The position numbers and the translations under genes are program-made. From Polytrichum commune (taxonomy: Eukaryota > Streptophyta > Polytrichopsida > Polytrichales > Polytrichaceae): 64,000 bases of DNA. Below the pieces are notes generated by a model. It searched no databases. It was given only the letters and a program-made list of their open reading frames with translations, and was not told the origin of the DNA. Below, piece after piece: positions 48,901 to 58,205 of this stretch (positions within the stretch are counted from its first letter, which is position 1; each line of letters opens with the position of its first letter). The stretch lies in NCBI GenBank assembly GCA_950295325.1, contig OX485806.1, positions 4,526,001 through 4,590,000 on the forward strand. Direction: 5' to 3'.

Positions 48901-49526
48901 GTCTGGCTATCCACCGGTGTCTCCGATGGAGTGGTTCGTCTTGAGCTAGCCGGGACTGGTTGCGGCATCCTCACCGATTGAGGCCTTGACGACCCTGCAC
49001 CTTCCTCAGTGGGTACCTTCCGCCTGACGGCTTGCTGAGACTTCGTTTTGCTCTGCAGGGCTTTGTTGAGCACGCTGATTGCATGCTTTAGTTTCGTAAA
49101 CCGGCTCGAGACCTTTGTGTTCGATGTACTGGCATCGATGAAAATTGTCTCGGGTTTGATTACATCAGGTTCGACACATGACTCCCTTGCATATGTAGCG
49201 TCAAAGGGTTCGACGAACTGGTGCAGAAACATATGAGCATTCTGCACAGCGCTGTTCTTAAGGATGACGTCTGCGTAGTCTCCAAAAGACTGGACTGACG
49301 CCACCTCCCATCCCGTAAGAGTCGCCCAGGTATGTTTTTCCACGGTCCCTACTTTGACAACGAATATCAGTTTGTAAATGGAGGTTTTTACTACTTGAAT
49401 TGACCAGGCGAGGACAAGCCCGTCCTTAGGGACATATGAGTCATCCTGAGGTGTTTCGTGCTCCTGCCATAACACGTCTGGCGCAAGCATGAACCACCTT
49501 TCTCCTGGTCTTTTCTTTGGGGCCAT
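45929..49526 (-). CDS. ParB/DGQHR-like + DNA-methyltransferase-like protein, exons 1-3 with native start (unit 3)
   Basis: Exons 49526-48201 (442 codons), 47839-46430 (470 codons) and 46311-45929; introns GT-AG, phase 0. The ATG at 49526 directly follows an acceptor-like TTTCTTTGCAG, so a 5' leader exon is likely. Residues ~255-420 resemble ParB/DGQHR domains: FWLIDGQHSVEASKK, a strand KVWKALVVW, then LSDISRYFNMGN. Exon 2 resembles beta-class N4/N6 DNA methyltransferases: a motif IV-like segment near residues 735-760 (FGMIDFRNIPG; FYDPF) precedes motif I near 900 (RGDCIFNVFGGSKPLYAA) and an LGLNIYSYIEDSDLQFY segment. ParB plus methyltransferase is a known phage and plasmid architecture. Here DPPY is lost and FxGSG is FGGSK, so catalysis is doubtful. 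Exon 3 is cut by the tandem junction at 45929; its continuation lies at 29.2 kb. Codon use does not look foreign. Confidence 0.7.
46380..46401. repeat. Single 22-bp palindrome in intron 2 (unit 3)
   Basis: Arms GTTTGGGTCG/CGACCCAAAC, centre AC. The same site occurs at 29687-29708 and 41062-41083 in the other units. Confidence 0.9.
47850..48191. repeat. Palindrome array in intron 1, unit 3 (8 copies)
   Basis: Same organisation and count as in unit 2. The array fills nearly the whole 361-bp intron between the ParB-like and methyltransferase-like exons. Confidence 0.9.
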
Positions 49527-49763
49527 CTGCAAAGAAAGAAGCAAGGATGTTAGTTTCGGTCGTTCGACCCAAACTTCTTCACAATAGATTAGATGTCACG
49601 TGATGGAAGGGAAATGTAATGCATCAACGCATTTATTTTTGGATTGTGTCTTGTTATTTTAGAACTTCATTTATATGTTTATATGGTATTTCGTTATCTT
49701 GGATGGATTTGCGTTTTATATTGTCATCAAGGATTTCTTGAAAAGTTTATACTGTAGAAGTTG

Positions 49764-49888
49764 CGTTTGGGTCGACCGACCCAAACAGCAGGATGTGCTT
49801 TGGGTCGATCGACCCAAACTATAGGCTGTGTTTAGGGTTTAGGGACCCAAAGCACATCCTGCTGTTTGGGTCGATCGACCCAAACTAT
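49764..49888. repeat. Three palindromes upstream of the ParB-methyltransferase gene
   Basis: Palindromes begin near 49764 (centre AC), 49799 (centre AT) and 49866 (centre AT). They are separated by CAGGATGTGCT and CTATAGGCTGTG motifs that are themselves inversely repeated, so the block forms a larger imperfect hairpin around the CTGTGTTTAGGGTTTAGGG segment. Confidence 0.8.
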
Positions 49889-50379
49889 AGGCTGTGTTTG
49901 GGTCGTCTCCCCAAACTGTTCTATTTTAATATAGTTTTTTAAACTTGGCATGTAGCATATACAATGCTTATGCATTGTGTATGCTACAACACTGTCAATT
50001 AAGAAACACATATTGGAACCCCTTGAAAAACAATACCTTTGCTGAGGGTTTCTGTTATAGTCGTTGCAGATGGTTGCTTTTGAACAAGTGTTCTTCTTCG
50101 ACTAAGACAGAATCAGTGAATTCCTATTCGCAGACACGCTAAAACTCACAAACAACTACCAAAGATTTCAAACCTTTCTTGAATCTCTCAATAAACCCAC
50201 AATCTCTCACACAACTCCTGAGTCTCTTCAGAATCACTCAAACAACAATTGTAACTCTCAAACAACAACTGAGTCTGTTAAAACAACAACTGAATCTCTC
50301 AAAACAATAACTAAATCTCTGAAAGCACTTTTGTATCACTTTTGTATCTCTTATAGAACTTCCTAATCTGACAACCACT

Positions 50380-50545
50380 CACAAGCACTCACATGCACTC
50401 ATAAGCACTCACATGCACTCACAAACCCTCACATGCACTCACAAGCACTCACATGCACTCACAAGCACTCACATGTACTCACAAGCACTCACATGCACTC
50501 ACAAGCACTCACATGCACTCACAAGCACTCACATGCACTCATCCG
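50380..50545 (+). repeat. 20-bp tandem repeat
   Basis: About eight units of ACTCACAAGCACTCACATGC, with AACCC and TGTAC variants. Open frames through it are repeat artefacts. Confidence 0.9.
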
Positions 50546-51429
50546 CACTTCGAACTCTCGCAAGCACTGCCTAAAGCTCACACAGAATGTTGGAAAACCC
50601 TTCAACAATCTGGAAAACACTTCAACAATGCTATATATTGCAACACTAGTGCAATCTCCTGCTACAGCAAGAGAAGGGAGGGAAGGAGAAGAAAAAAGGG
50701 TGGAGAAGGAATGTAAAGAAAAGTGCCACCCTGAATCGCCACGGCGCTTCAGGAGAGGCGGCGCTTCCACAAGAGGCGCGGAGCGAAAGGTTGGCGGGAG
50801 AGAGAGAGAGAAAGGAGGAGAATGCTTGGCGGCTGGGGTTTTGTTACCCTCGGGAATTGGCCCCCAACCGCGCGAATAGGGTGCCAACGTGATTAGGGCA
50901 GCAACGGGAATAGGGTTACGGGGAACCCTAACTCCCATCCCTCTAAGGAGTAAACCCTTAGCGGGTAGTACAATTTTGAATAGACTTTGGAGTAGCCTAA
51001 GGTATACATCAAATGAGGTATTCTAAAAAACTAAACCATTTATACAACTAATACATCTTTACAATGCAACTTTATGCTAACACTAATACTTAATTCCTAC
51101 TTACATGACACCATTAACTAAATTTTCCAAACAAGTTGAAGTCATTGGTTTCTCGTTTGTTTGAGCACGTTATAAAAAAAATACAATTACGTGCCAAATA
51201 CAATAGACTTTACCATTGATGCCAACAACTCACACAATATGCAATGAATAAAAAAGACAATCCCCAACCCCCAACATGAAATTCGGAAATTGAGGATATT
51301 TGAATGTGGAGCCTAAATGAATACCTTCCCCAAGTGCATATTGTGAGGGTTTGGAATTGCATGATCTTTATTTCAAAATGCTAACATGCTCAAGTTTTAT
51401 AGGGTATCCCCTAGATATTCACTTTGATG

Positions 51430-52260
51430 AATCACATAGTCGCCAATAAACCATGGATCGTGATATATGTACTTGGAATGTGATATAAAAGCAAATCGGA
51501 GAACCACAACATCATATGAAGCCCTTCAAGCAATCATGTTGTTATTGAAGGTTCGCTCCAAGTATATTAGATAATGGCGCAAGACAAACTTGATGTTGTT
51601 TGTATATGGAGGTAGCACTGAACAACTACAAGATTTGGGGTTTAGGGTTTAGGGTTTAGGGTTTAGGGTTTAGGAGTCATGGTTATAACATATTAATCTA
51701 TCCAATATTAACGTACAACATTGACTTACTGGTGAGAAGAGTCTTATAGGAAGGTTATAGTAAAGATGATGTTGAGTATGTTAAGTTGTTATTTGGGACG
51801 TTTAAACGTGATATACTAATTAGTCTTGTGTTTATTCAAATAGCATTTCATGTTGTGGATGTTATTAGGACTTAGGGGTCTAACTTTGGATGTTTTGCTC
51901 CCTTTGATGAATCACATAGTCGCCAATAAACTATGGTTCGTGATGTATTTAATATATGAAATGTGATATAAACGTAAATCGGTTAAGCACAACATCAAAT
52001 GAAGCCATGCAAGCAATCGTGTTGTTGTTCATTGTTCCCTCCACGTATATTAGATAATGGAGAAAGATATAAGAAATGTTGTTTATATATTAAGAAGAGT
52101 CTAATAGGAAGGTTATAGTGACCACAATCTTGATCATGTGAATATGTTATTTGGAACGTCTAAACATGATATACTAATTGGTGTATGGTTTAGTCAATAC
52201 GTATAATTTCATGTTGTGGATGTTATAAGGGTTTAGGGTTCAACTTTGGATGTTTTGTTC
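51430..52260. repeat. Two diverged ~480-bp tandem repeats
   Basis: GATGAATCACATAGTCGCCA and GGTTATAGT...TTATTTGGRACG blocks recur in the same order at 51.43-51.90 kb and 51.90-52.26 kb. (TTTAGGG)n lies in the first copy. Confidence 0.7.
51636..51674 (+). repeat. Interstitial telomere-like (TTTAGGG)n
   Basis: About five consecutive GGGTTTA units, the plant telomere repeat. Two-unit runs occur near 52419 and 52851. Confidence 0.9.
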
Positions 52261-52769
52261 ACACACATTAGTAAGCTTGAAGTGAACTTGAGGATGGATT
52301 CAATTAGCATGGAAATATAGAACTAAAAAGCGACATTGGTAGTTAGTATCCCCTTATCGACGTCCACATACATTCGTCATTGCCACACTTGCATGCGAGA
52401 GAAGAGGACAATATTGTAGGGTTTAGGGTTTAGGGATGACAACATATTATATATAAAAGCTCTTGTCACTTGCATTGTTGCAAATTCAGATTTGGAACAA
52501 TAAATGAACTTTGTCATGACATAATTTGATTTCAAAATTAATAATTCCCCTTGCGAGGATCTTCATAACCACTTTAACTATTGTATTTAGTGACTCTTAC
52601 CATAAGGCGTTACACAATGTTTAGACTTCTTTTGTCTACATATTGGTTAATGCCATACCGTAATGTTTGAATTAAAGTAGATCAATATCATCATTTAATA
52701 TGTATATGATGCATTAGGGTGACATTGTAGAAGTTTTTGTTTGATCCATATATTAATTTGAGACTAGAG

Positions 52770-52797
52770 AAAGTCTGAATTTAACGAATATAGTGTT
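52770..52797 (-). repeat. Variant copy of the 28-bp terminal repeat
   Basis: One mismatch from the terminal repeats at 25394 and 58178. About 30 bp to its left (GATCCATATATTAATTTGAG) also matches the right end at 58150. It may be an end of an older insertion or an alternative right boundary. Confidence 0.65.
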
Positions 52798-53552
52798 ACA
52801 TACGTTTATCATTGCCACACTTCCATGCGAGATAATAGAGCAATGTTCTAGGGTTTAGGGTTTAGGGGAGACAAATAAATAATTTTATTCATCATGACAA
52901 TGGCCTCAAGCCTTGGAAACTCTCTCATAATTGCAGCCTCCAAATGGCCCCAACCCCACCGAAATAGGTTTGCACTTGAAAGCATTGAATGGAGTTGTGG
53001 TTGGGTATACATATTGGTTAAAATATACCGTTGTGACACTTGAAAAAATTAATGTGGCCGCCACCCTTCCTCCCAATGTCGTATGTCATATACACACAAA
53101 ACCAAAAAAAGATTAAATATCATAGACTAAATCATATGACGGCTGGGGTATGAGAGGGGCATTGAAAGATGCACATTTTCTACAATAAACAGAAAACGGG
53201 GAATTCTGTCAGGAGGTTTGAAATAACAAGGCGGGAAAGGCATCCAATGAGGAAGTCGGGCAAGTGGAGGTGGATAGTATAAAGGGGCGCACCCCCCAAA
53301 AGTTGGTTTTTTTTTGCTCTTCTCCCACTCCTGAATTCGTAGAGAGAACTCTTAGTCGGAGCTGTATTTCGAGGTTCGTTCACGCTGCTGTTCATGAGGA
53401 CCTATCCACAGCATGCAAGTCCGCAGTGAACTTTGCAATGAGCTGAAATTCCACACACCTCTCAATATCCGCTGCATTATACGCCACATTATACGCTGTA
53501 TTATACGTCGGTCGACACTAGTGTTGGCGGGTTCCAGTCTGACCCTTGTGAG

Positions 53553-54411
53553 GTTTGGGTCGGTCGACCCAAACCCCTCCAGTAGTGTGGGCGGGTTCTA
53601 GTCTCACCCTTGTGAGGTTTGGGTCGGTCGACCCAAACCCCTTCACTAGTGTTGGGGGGGGGGTCTACTCTGACCCTTGTGAGGTTTGGGTCGGTCGACC
53701 CAAACCCCTTCACTAGTGTTGGGGGGGGGTCTACTCTGACCCTTGTGAGGTTTGGGTCGGTCGACCCAAACCCCTTCACTAGTGTTGGGGGGGGTCTACT
53801 CTGACCCTTGTGAGGTTTGGGTCGGTCGACCCAAACCCCTACCCCACTGTGGGCGTTTATCGTAAAACCTTTTAGAAGGTTTGGATCGGTCGACCCAAAC
53901 TTTTTCGCACATCGTGAACGAATTGTTAATGGCCCTTACCCAAGGTACTCAGAAGGTTTGGACGGACAGAGTAGGAACCTTATCCCATCATATGTAATGT
54001 TTGGGTCGAGCGACCCAAACCTCATCCCAGTGTGGGTGGATTTACACTGTGAAAGTTTGGGTCGACCGACCCAAACCCTTTCCCGGTGTGGGTGGACTTA
54101 CCCTGTGAAAGTTTGGGTCGACCGACCCAAACCCCTTCTGAGTGTGGGTGGGTTTACCCTGTGAAAGTTTGGGTCGGTCGACCCAAACCCCTTCCCCAGT
54201 TTCGGCGGTTGTAGTTGACCATGACAAGGATTGGGTCGGTCGACCCAAAGTTTTCCCCACAGTGTGATGGAATTCTAAATGGCCCTCAACCCATCATTGT
54301 ACAAGGTTTGAGTCAGTCGACCGGAACCCGACCCTATCCCACGGGCAAGGTGTGGATGGCCCTCAATCCCTGGTGCCACAGGGTTTAGGTCGGCCGACCC
54401 AAACTCCCACC
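53553..54411. repeat. Dense palindrome array upstream of the DUF7869 gene
   Basis: About 13 palindromes of the GTTTGGGTCG/CGACCCAAAC family, starting at 53553. Between 53.55 and 53.85 kb they repeat every ~65-70 bp with CCCTTCACTAGTGTTGGGGG and CTGACCCTTGTGAG spacers. From 54.0 to 54.25 kb the spacer changes to CCCTGTGAAA. Toward 54.4 kb they decay. The array ends about 170 bp before the DUF7869 start. Confidence 0.9.
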
Positions 54412-54583
54412 CAAAATATTTTGTGGAACATTTTGTGGACTGGCGCACAGTATTGGGAGCTCACATTGCATTTGTGTTGCAAATGTCTTGATCCTCAGTG
54501 TCCCCATTCATCGTGATGTTTTGTATTTTCCAATATTTGATTCTTTTGGACCCTTACGTTGTGTCCATGTTTGTTGAGGTTTC

Positions 54584-57500
54584 ATGTGCATGTGTGTAGG
54601 CGTAATGGAGGGAGTTGGTGGAAGAGGGGATTCCTTCTCTGAAGACATGGGCAGCACCCAATCTCTGTCTGGGGATGAGCTAGACATTGTCGGGGAGGAT
54701 AGTTTTGATGACAGTGCAGATGAAGGTCATTTGGGGAGTCCTTCGCCATCTGACCCTTTTTGCCCCATTGTGGAATGTGCGGGGCTTTCACGAGCTTCAT
54801 GGGTGAATTTGGATGTGGTACTTGTTAATGACAGTGGAGTTGCTGTGGCGGAGGGTATTTGTCGTAACACACATCCACAAGATTGCATTGATGAACACCC
54901 CCTTGGCACCGAGGACGTTGGAGTTGTTATATTAGAATCACTCGTACATTCGGAAGTCAATCCAACTCATAGGTTCTCGTTGCGAAGGTGGCCGTTGAGG
55001 AATGTGACAATTGAGGGGGTTAGCTTGCGCGACCATGAGCGACGACACGTCCAAATCCAACAGGAGCTCCAAACAAACATTCGGCCACGCAAAGGCCTTC
55101 GGAAGTACGAAACATTGACACGTCCTACTCCGTCTGCAAATAAGTGTAAACGTCAAAGGTTGCTCTGTGAGGAGTCTATTAGAGAAGTTGCTACGAAGGA
55201 TTGTTGTGTACATCGTTGTTGCCAATTGTTCCCAAGAGATAAATTGAAGGCCATCCGTGAAGAAATGTGGCTTGGAGATTTCCGTCTAAGATCCACCAAA
55301 AAACTTGATGTCCATAGGGCGATACATGTGAACGGAGCGGGTCGCAAGGTCATCACCCTTGAGAGCATAGACGTGTGTTGTACGGCATGGTACACCATTC
55401 ATGGTGTGTCGAAAGCGGAATTTTATAGACAAGCCGCGTATGCCAATGAAGGCCGCCGTGCCCGTCACCATGGGAACATGGGCTTAAAGAAACCAAGAGA
55501 AGCAACGAGACAAGCAACAGCCACTTTGGCAACCATCATTGTCCCCCTTGCCGATGCAATGCCGCACAAAACACGCACACTCGCAACCGGTGAAAAGGTT
55601 GTGGAGAAGGTTCTTCCTACAGGCACGAAATGGAAAGACATATTGTTGGACGTAAACGCAGTTGGCGAGAAGGCCGGGTTGGACCCAATTTCGTTGTCGA
55701 AACTGAGTGTTATCAAAAAATCTCACTTTAGCGAATACATCACAAAAAGACGAGGCGACAAATTTGCCTGTTGTTCCAAATGCGAGAAGTTGAAACGCCT
55801 TCGAGATGCACACACGATGGGGACAGAGTCCTATGCCGCACATCAAATGAACTATTTCAAGCATGTGAACATGCAAGAGGCACACCGTAATGATTACTAC
55901 ACAAATAGAGCTTTGTCCATCTCCAGGCCTTTGGAAGTCCTTACAATCATCCATGACAAGATGGACCATGCAAAAACAACCTCACCATGTTTTGCAAATC
56001 GAATCAAAGCCACGGACGGCCTTTTTAAGCTTCCTGTTTTGGTTACAGGTGATTTTGATAACAATTGCATTGCATTACCTAAACACAAATTTGTGCGTTT
56101 AGGTTTGTATTTGGGGCCATACATGTACACCATGTGAATTTTTTGGTGTTATAGTTGAATATTAAACCATTGGGTTGCCTTTGCAGGAATGATTGCACAT
56201 GGGCATGGTGATGTCAAATATGCTCATTATGCTCTTGATTTGTATCCGGCGGATTCAAACCACACGATAGGGTCATTTGCAAAGCTTTTACGTGATTTGG
56301 AGAAACCGCCGTCCTATTCATCAAGATTGTTATTTGAAAACTCGGGATCAACACCTCTATATGAAGCGGTCTTGGATGGAAGAGATGTATGCGTGCACTC
56401 ATTGCCGGAGCCACCAAGTGAAGATGTGATTGCCAAGAATTTGCCCCCAACTCTGCGTGTCCAATTGGACAATTGTGCGAAGGACAATAAAAGTACATAT
56501 GTTTTTGCATATTGGTCGTTGTTGGTTGCGAAAGGCATTTTCAAGGAGGTTTTTGTGTCCTTTCTATTGGTAGGCCACACACACGATGATATTGATGCGT
56601 CCTTTGGGCGGTGGAGCATAAAGTTGCGCGAGGAGGATTTTCCAACAATCCCATTGTTGATGAAGTCGTACATGGATTTGGAGAACATTCCCGTCATCCC
56701 CCATATGATCGAGGAGGTTCCAGACTTCAAGGCATTTATAGAACCGTATATTCGAAGCGGAGCTCACCGATTGATCGGGCATACGAAGGCACAACAATTT
56801 CGGTTCTACGTGCGTGACGATGGTGTCCCCGCCATGCAATACAAGTTGTTGTGCATATCACAAGACTGGAGCCCGCCGGAGGGTCTCCTTGTATGGCGTG
56901 TTGATGGGGAAGGAAGGACGATGTTGCCTGACGGAGAGCCTAAGCCTTGCAAACCAATACCCATGAAGAATTTGGAGGACATTTGTAAAGGCATATCAGG
57001 CTTCATACAATATTGGGAGAGTTTGAGGGTAGCGGATGTTGGCGGATCGTGTTGGCTTCGTTACGAAAGTTGGATACAATATTGGACACGTGTTCGTGGC
57101 GCTTTGGCAAACCTTCATCAAGATACACCCCTTACTTTAAGGCATGGGTTTTGGCCACAAACACGTGTCAATGTACAAGCTTCGGAGGCTAGTCTTTTGG
57201 GAAATGGAGAGGTTCGAGAGGAGTTTGATGTGGACGACCATTACGTGGGGCCTGCTAGTAGTCGTCCGCCACCATCTTTCCGCATTGCAGTGGATTGTCA
57301 TGAAGGTTATATGCTCATTTTGCGTCCTGGAGATGAGACATATGCAAAGCCAGTGTGGGTGGCAAGAGCTTTGTCCAAACCAAATTTTGTAACTTCCAGC
57401 CCTCATTTTCGACAAATACAAGTAGAGTACTACCGACCGACAGCACGGAATGAAGATGTTGTTCGGCATTATACAAGCTGGGATACAAACCCTAACTTTC

Positions 57501-57673
57501 GGTGGAAGGTGGATTCTGAGCATGGTCCATCTTGGGTAGATACAGATTCCATATTCATAGCATGGAAACCACGGAAATATCATAGTGGATCAGTGTCCAT
57601 CCCTCAAAAGTACATAACTTTTGCAAAAGACAACCTTGCTCGGATCGCAGAAGAAGCAACCCACGTTGAATGA
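54584..57673 (+). CDS. DUF7869 transposase-like protein (two exons)
   Basis: Exon 1 (54584-56048) and exon 2 (56187-57673) join across a 138-bp GT-AG intron to 983 residues; the join restores LPVLVTGMIAHGHGD. The ATG at 54605 is an equally plausible start. The N-terminal part has clustered Cys (KDCCVHRCCQLF, VCCTAWYTIHGVSK), and then CSKCEKLK. The DUF7869 RNase H-like core follows: IHDKMDHAKT, VQLDNCAKDNKSTYV and VGHTHDDIDASFGRW. A C-terminal module (DCHEGYM...FRQIQVEYYRP...SWDTNPNF) resembles small chromatin- or nucleic acid-binding barrels. The family is abundant in seedless plants, algae and invertebrates and is thought to be transposon-derived; catalysis has not, to my knowledge, been shown. 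The gene appears intact, 0.5 kb from the right terminal repeat, with relics elsewhere in the window. I infer that it is the mobility gene of the large element. Confidence 0.8.
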
Positions 57674-58177
57674 GAAGTTGGTAGGATTGTGTTAGCATGA
57701 TTATAGTGTAAACTGTAATTCGACGAATATATATTACTCATATGTGTGCTCCTCAAACTTGGGGCAAAGTTTGGGTAGAACTTGCGAATGCTATATTGTT
57801 TGGGGTTGGATGAATATCCATTTACTATATTTCAATACAGTTGTGAAGTTCATTTTTTTTATTAAGTTTGGGACTAAATTTTCCATTGAAGAAAAATGCA
57901 TTTATTGCATGCACTTTGTATGTTGCAATGTCTATATTTTATTGACCATGCTAATAATAGAAATCATTTTATATGTTTCTTGGGTGAAACTAGTTTGGAG
58001 TGCTCTACCCAAAGTGTTTTTGTAGATGAAGTTGGTGTTGAGTGCTCTACCACATGTGCTTATGTCCACACATAATAGATTTGGGATATTAGAACATATA
58101 ATATATTTGAGATCGTTCTCAATATAGTTTCGGAACACGGAATGTTGTTTGATCCATATATTAATTTGAGACTAGAG
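57674..58177 (+). other. 3' flank of the DUF7869 gene with subterminal near-palindromes
   Basis: Contains GTTTGGGTAGAAC, GTTTGGAGTGCTCTACCCAAA and GTTGAGTGCTCTACCACA about 100-200 bp apart, resembling the subterminal repeats at the other end. No other gene. Confidence 0.5.
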
Positions 58178-58205
58178 AAAGTCTCAATTTAACGAATATA
58201 GTGTT
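58178..58205 (-). repeat. Right 28-bp terminal inverted repeat
   Basis: Read on the - strand it begins AACACTATATTCGTTAAATT. It is followed by AGTT. Confidence 0.75.

Larger units (their letters stand above)
49527..53520. other. Divergent intergenic region between the two element genes
   Basis: No gene supported. It holds palindromes near 49553 (imperfect), 49764, 49799 and 49866; a 20-bp tandem repeat at 50380-50545; a two-copy ~480-bp repeat at 51430-52260; interstitial telomere-like repeats; and a one-mismatch copy of the 28-bp terminal repeat at 52770-52797. ATTATACG is repeated three times near 53480. Confidence 0.55.
25394..58205. mobile_element. Candidate 32.8-kb giant TIR element carrying ParB-MTase-FCP1 and DUF7869 genes
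   Basis: The ends (25394-25421 and 58178-58205) are perfect 28-bp inverted repeats beginning AACACTATATTCGTTAAATT. AGTT flanks both sides (25390-25393 and 58206-58209), a possible 4-bp target duplication. Inside, a large gene on the - strand ends about 0.5-1.5 kb from the left end, and a DUF7869 gene on the + strand ends about 0.5 kb from the right end; they are transcribed divergently from a palindrome-rich middle. About 16.7 kb of the interior is later retrotransposon and tandem duplication, so the original would have been about 16 kb. A one-mismatch copy of the repeat also lies at 52770-52797, in the same orientation as the right end, so an alternative right boundary exists. That the whole interval moved as one unit is inferred. 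Confidence 0.55.

Noticed and set aside
50433-50879. 148-codon frame rich in MHSQALTCTHKHS
   Set aside because: Product of the 20-bp tandem repeat and adjoining GC-rich sequence; no domain.
25394-58205. CACTA (En/Spm) superfamily assignment from the AACACTA terminus
   Set aside because: The terminus contains CACTA, but it does not start at the end, the flanks do not give a 3-bp duplication, and no TNP2-type transposase is present.
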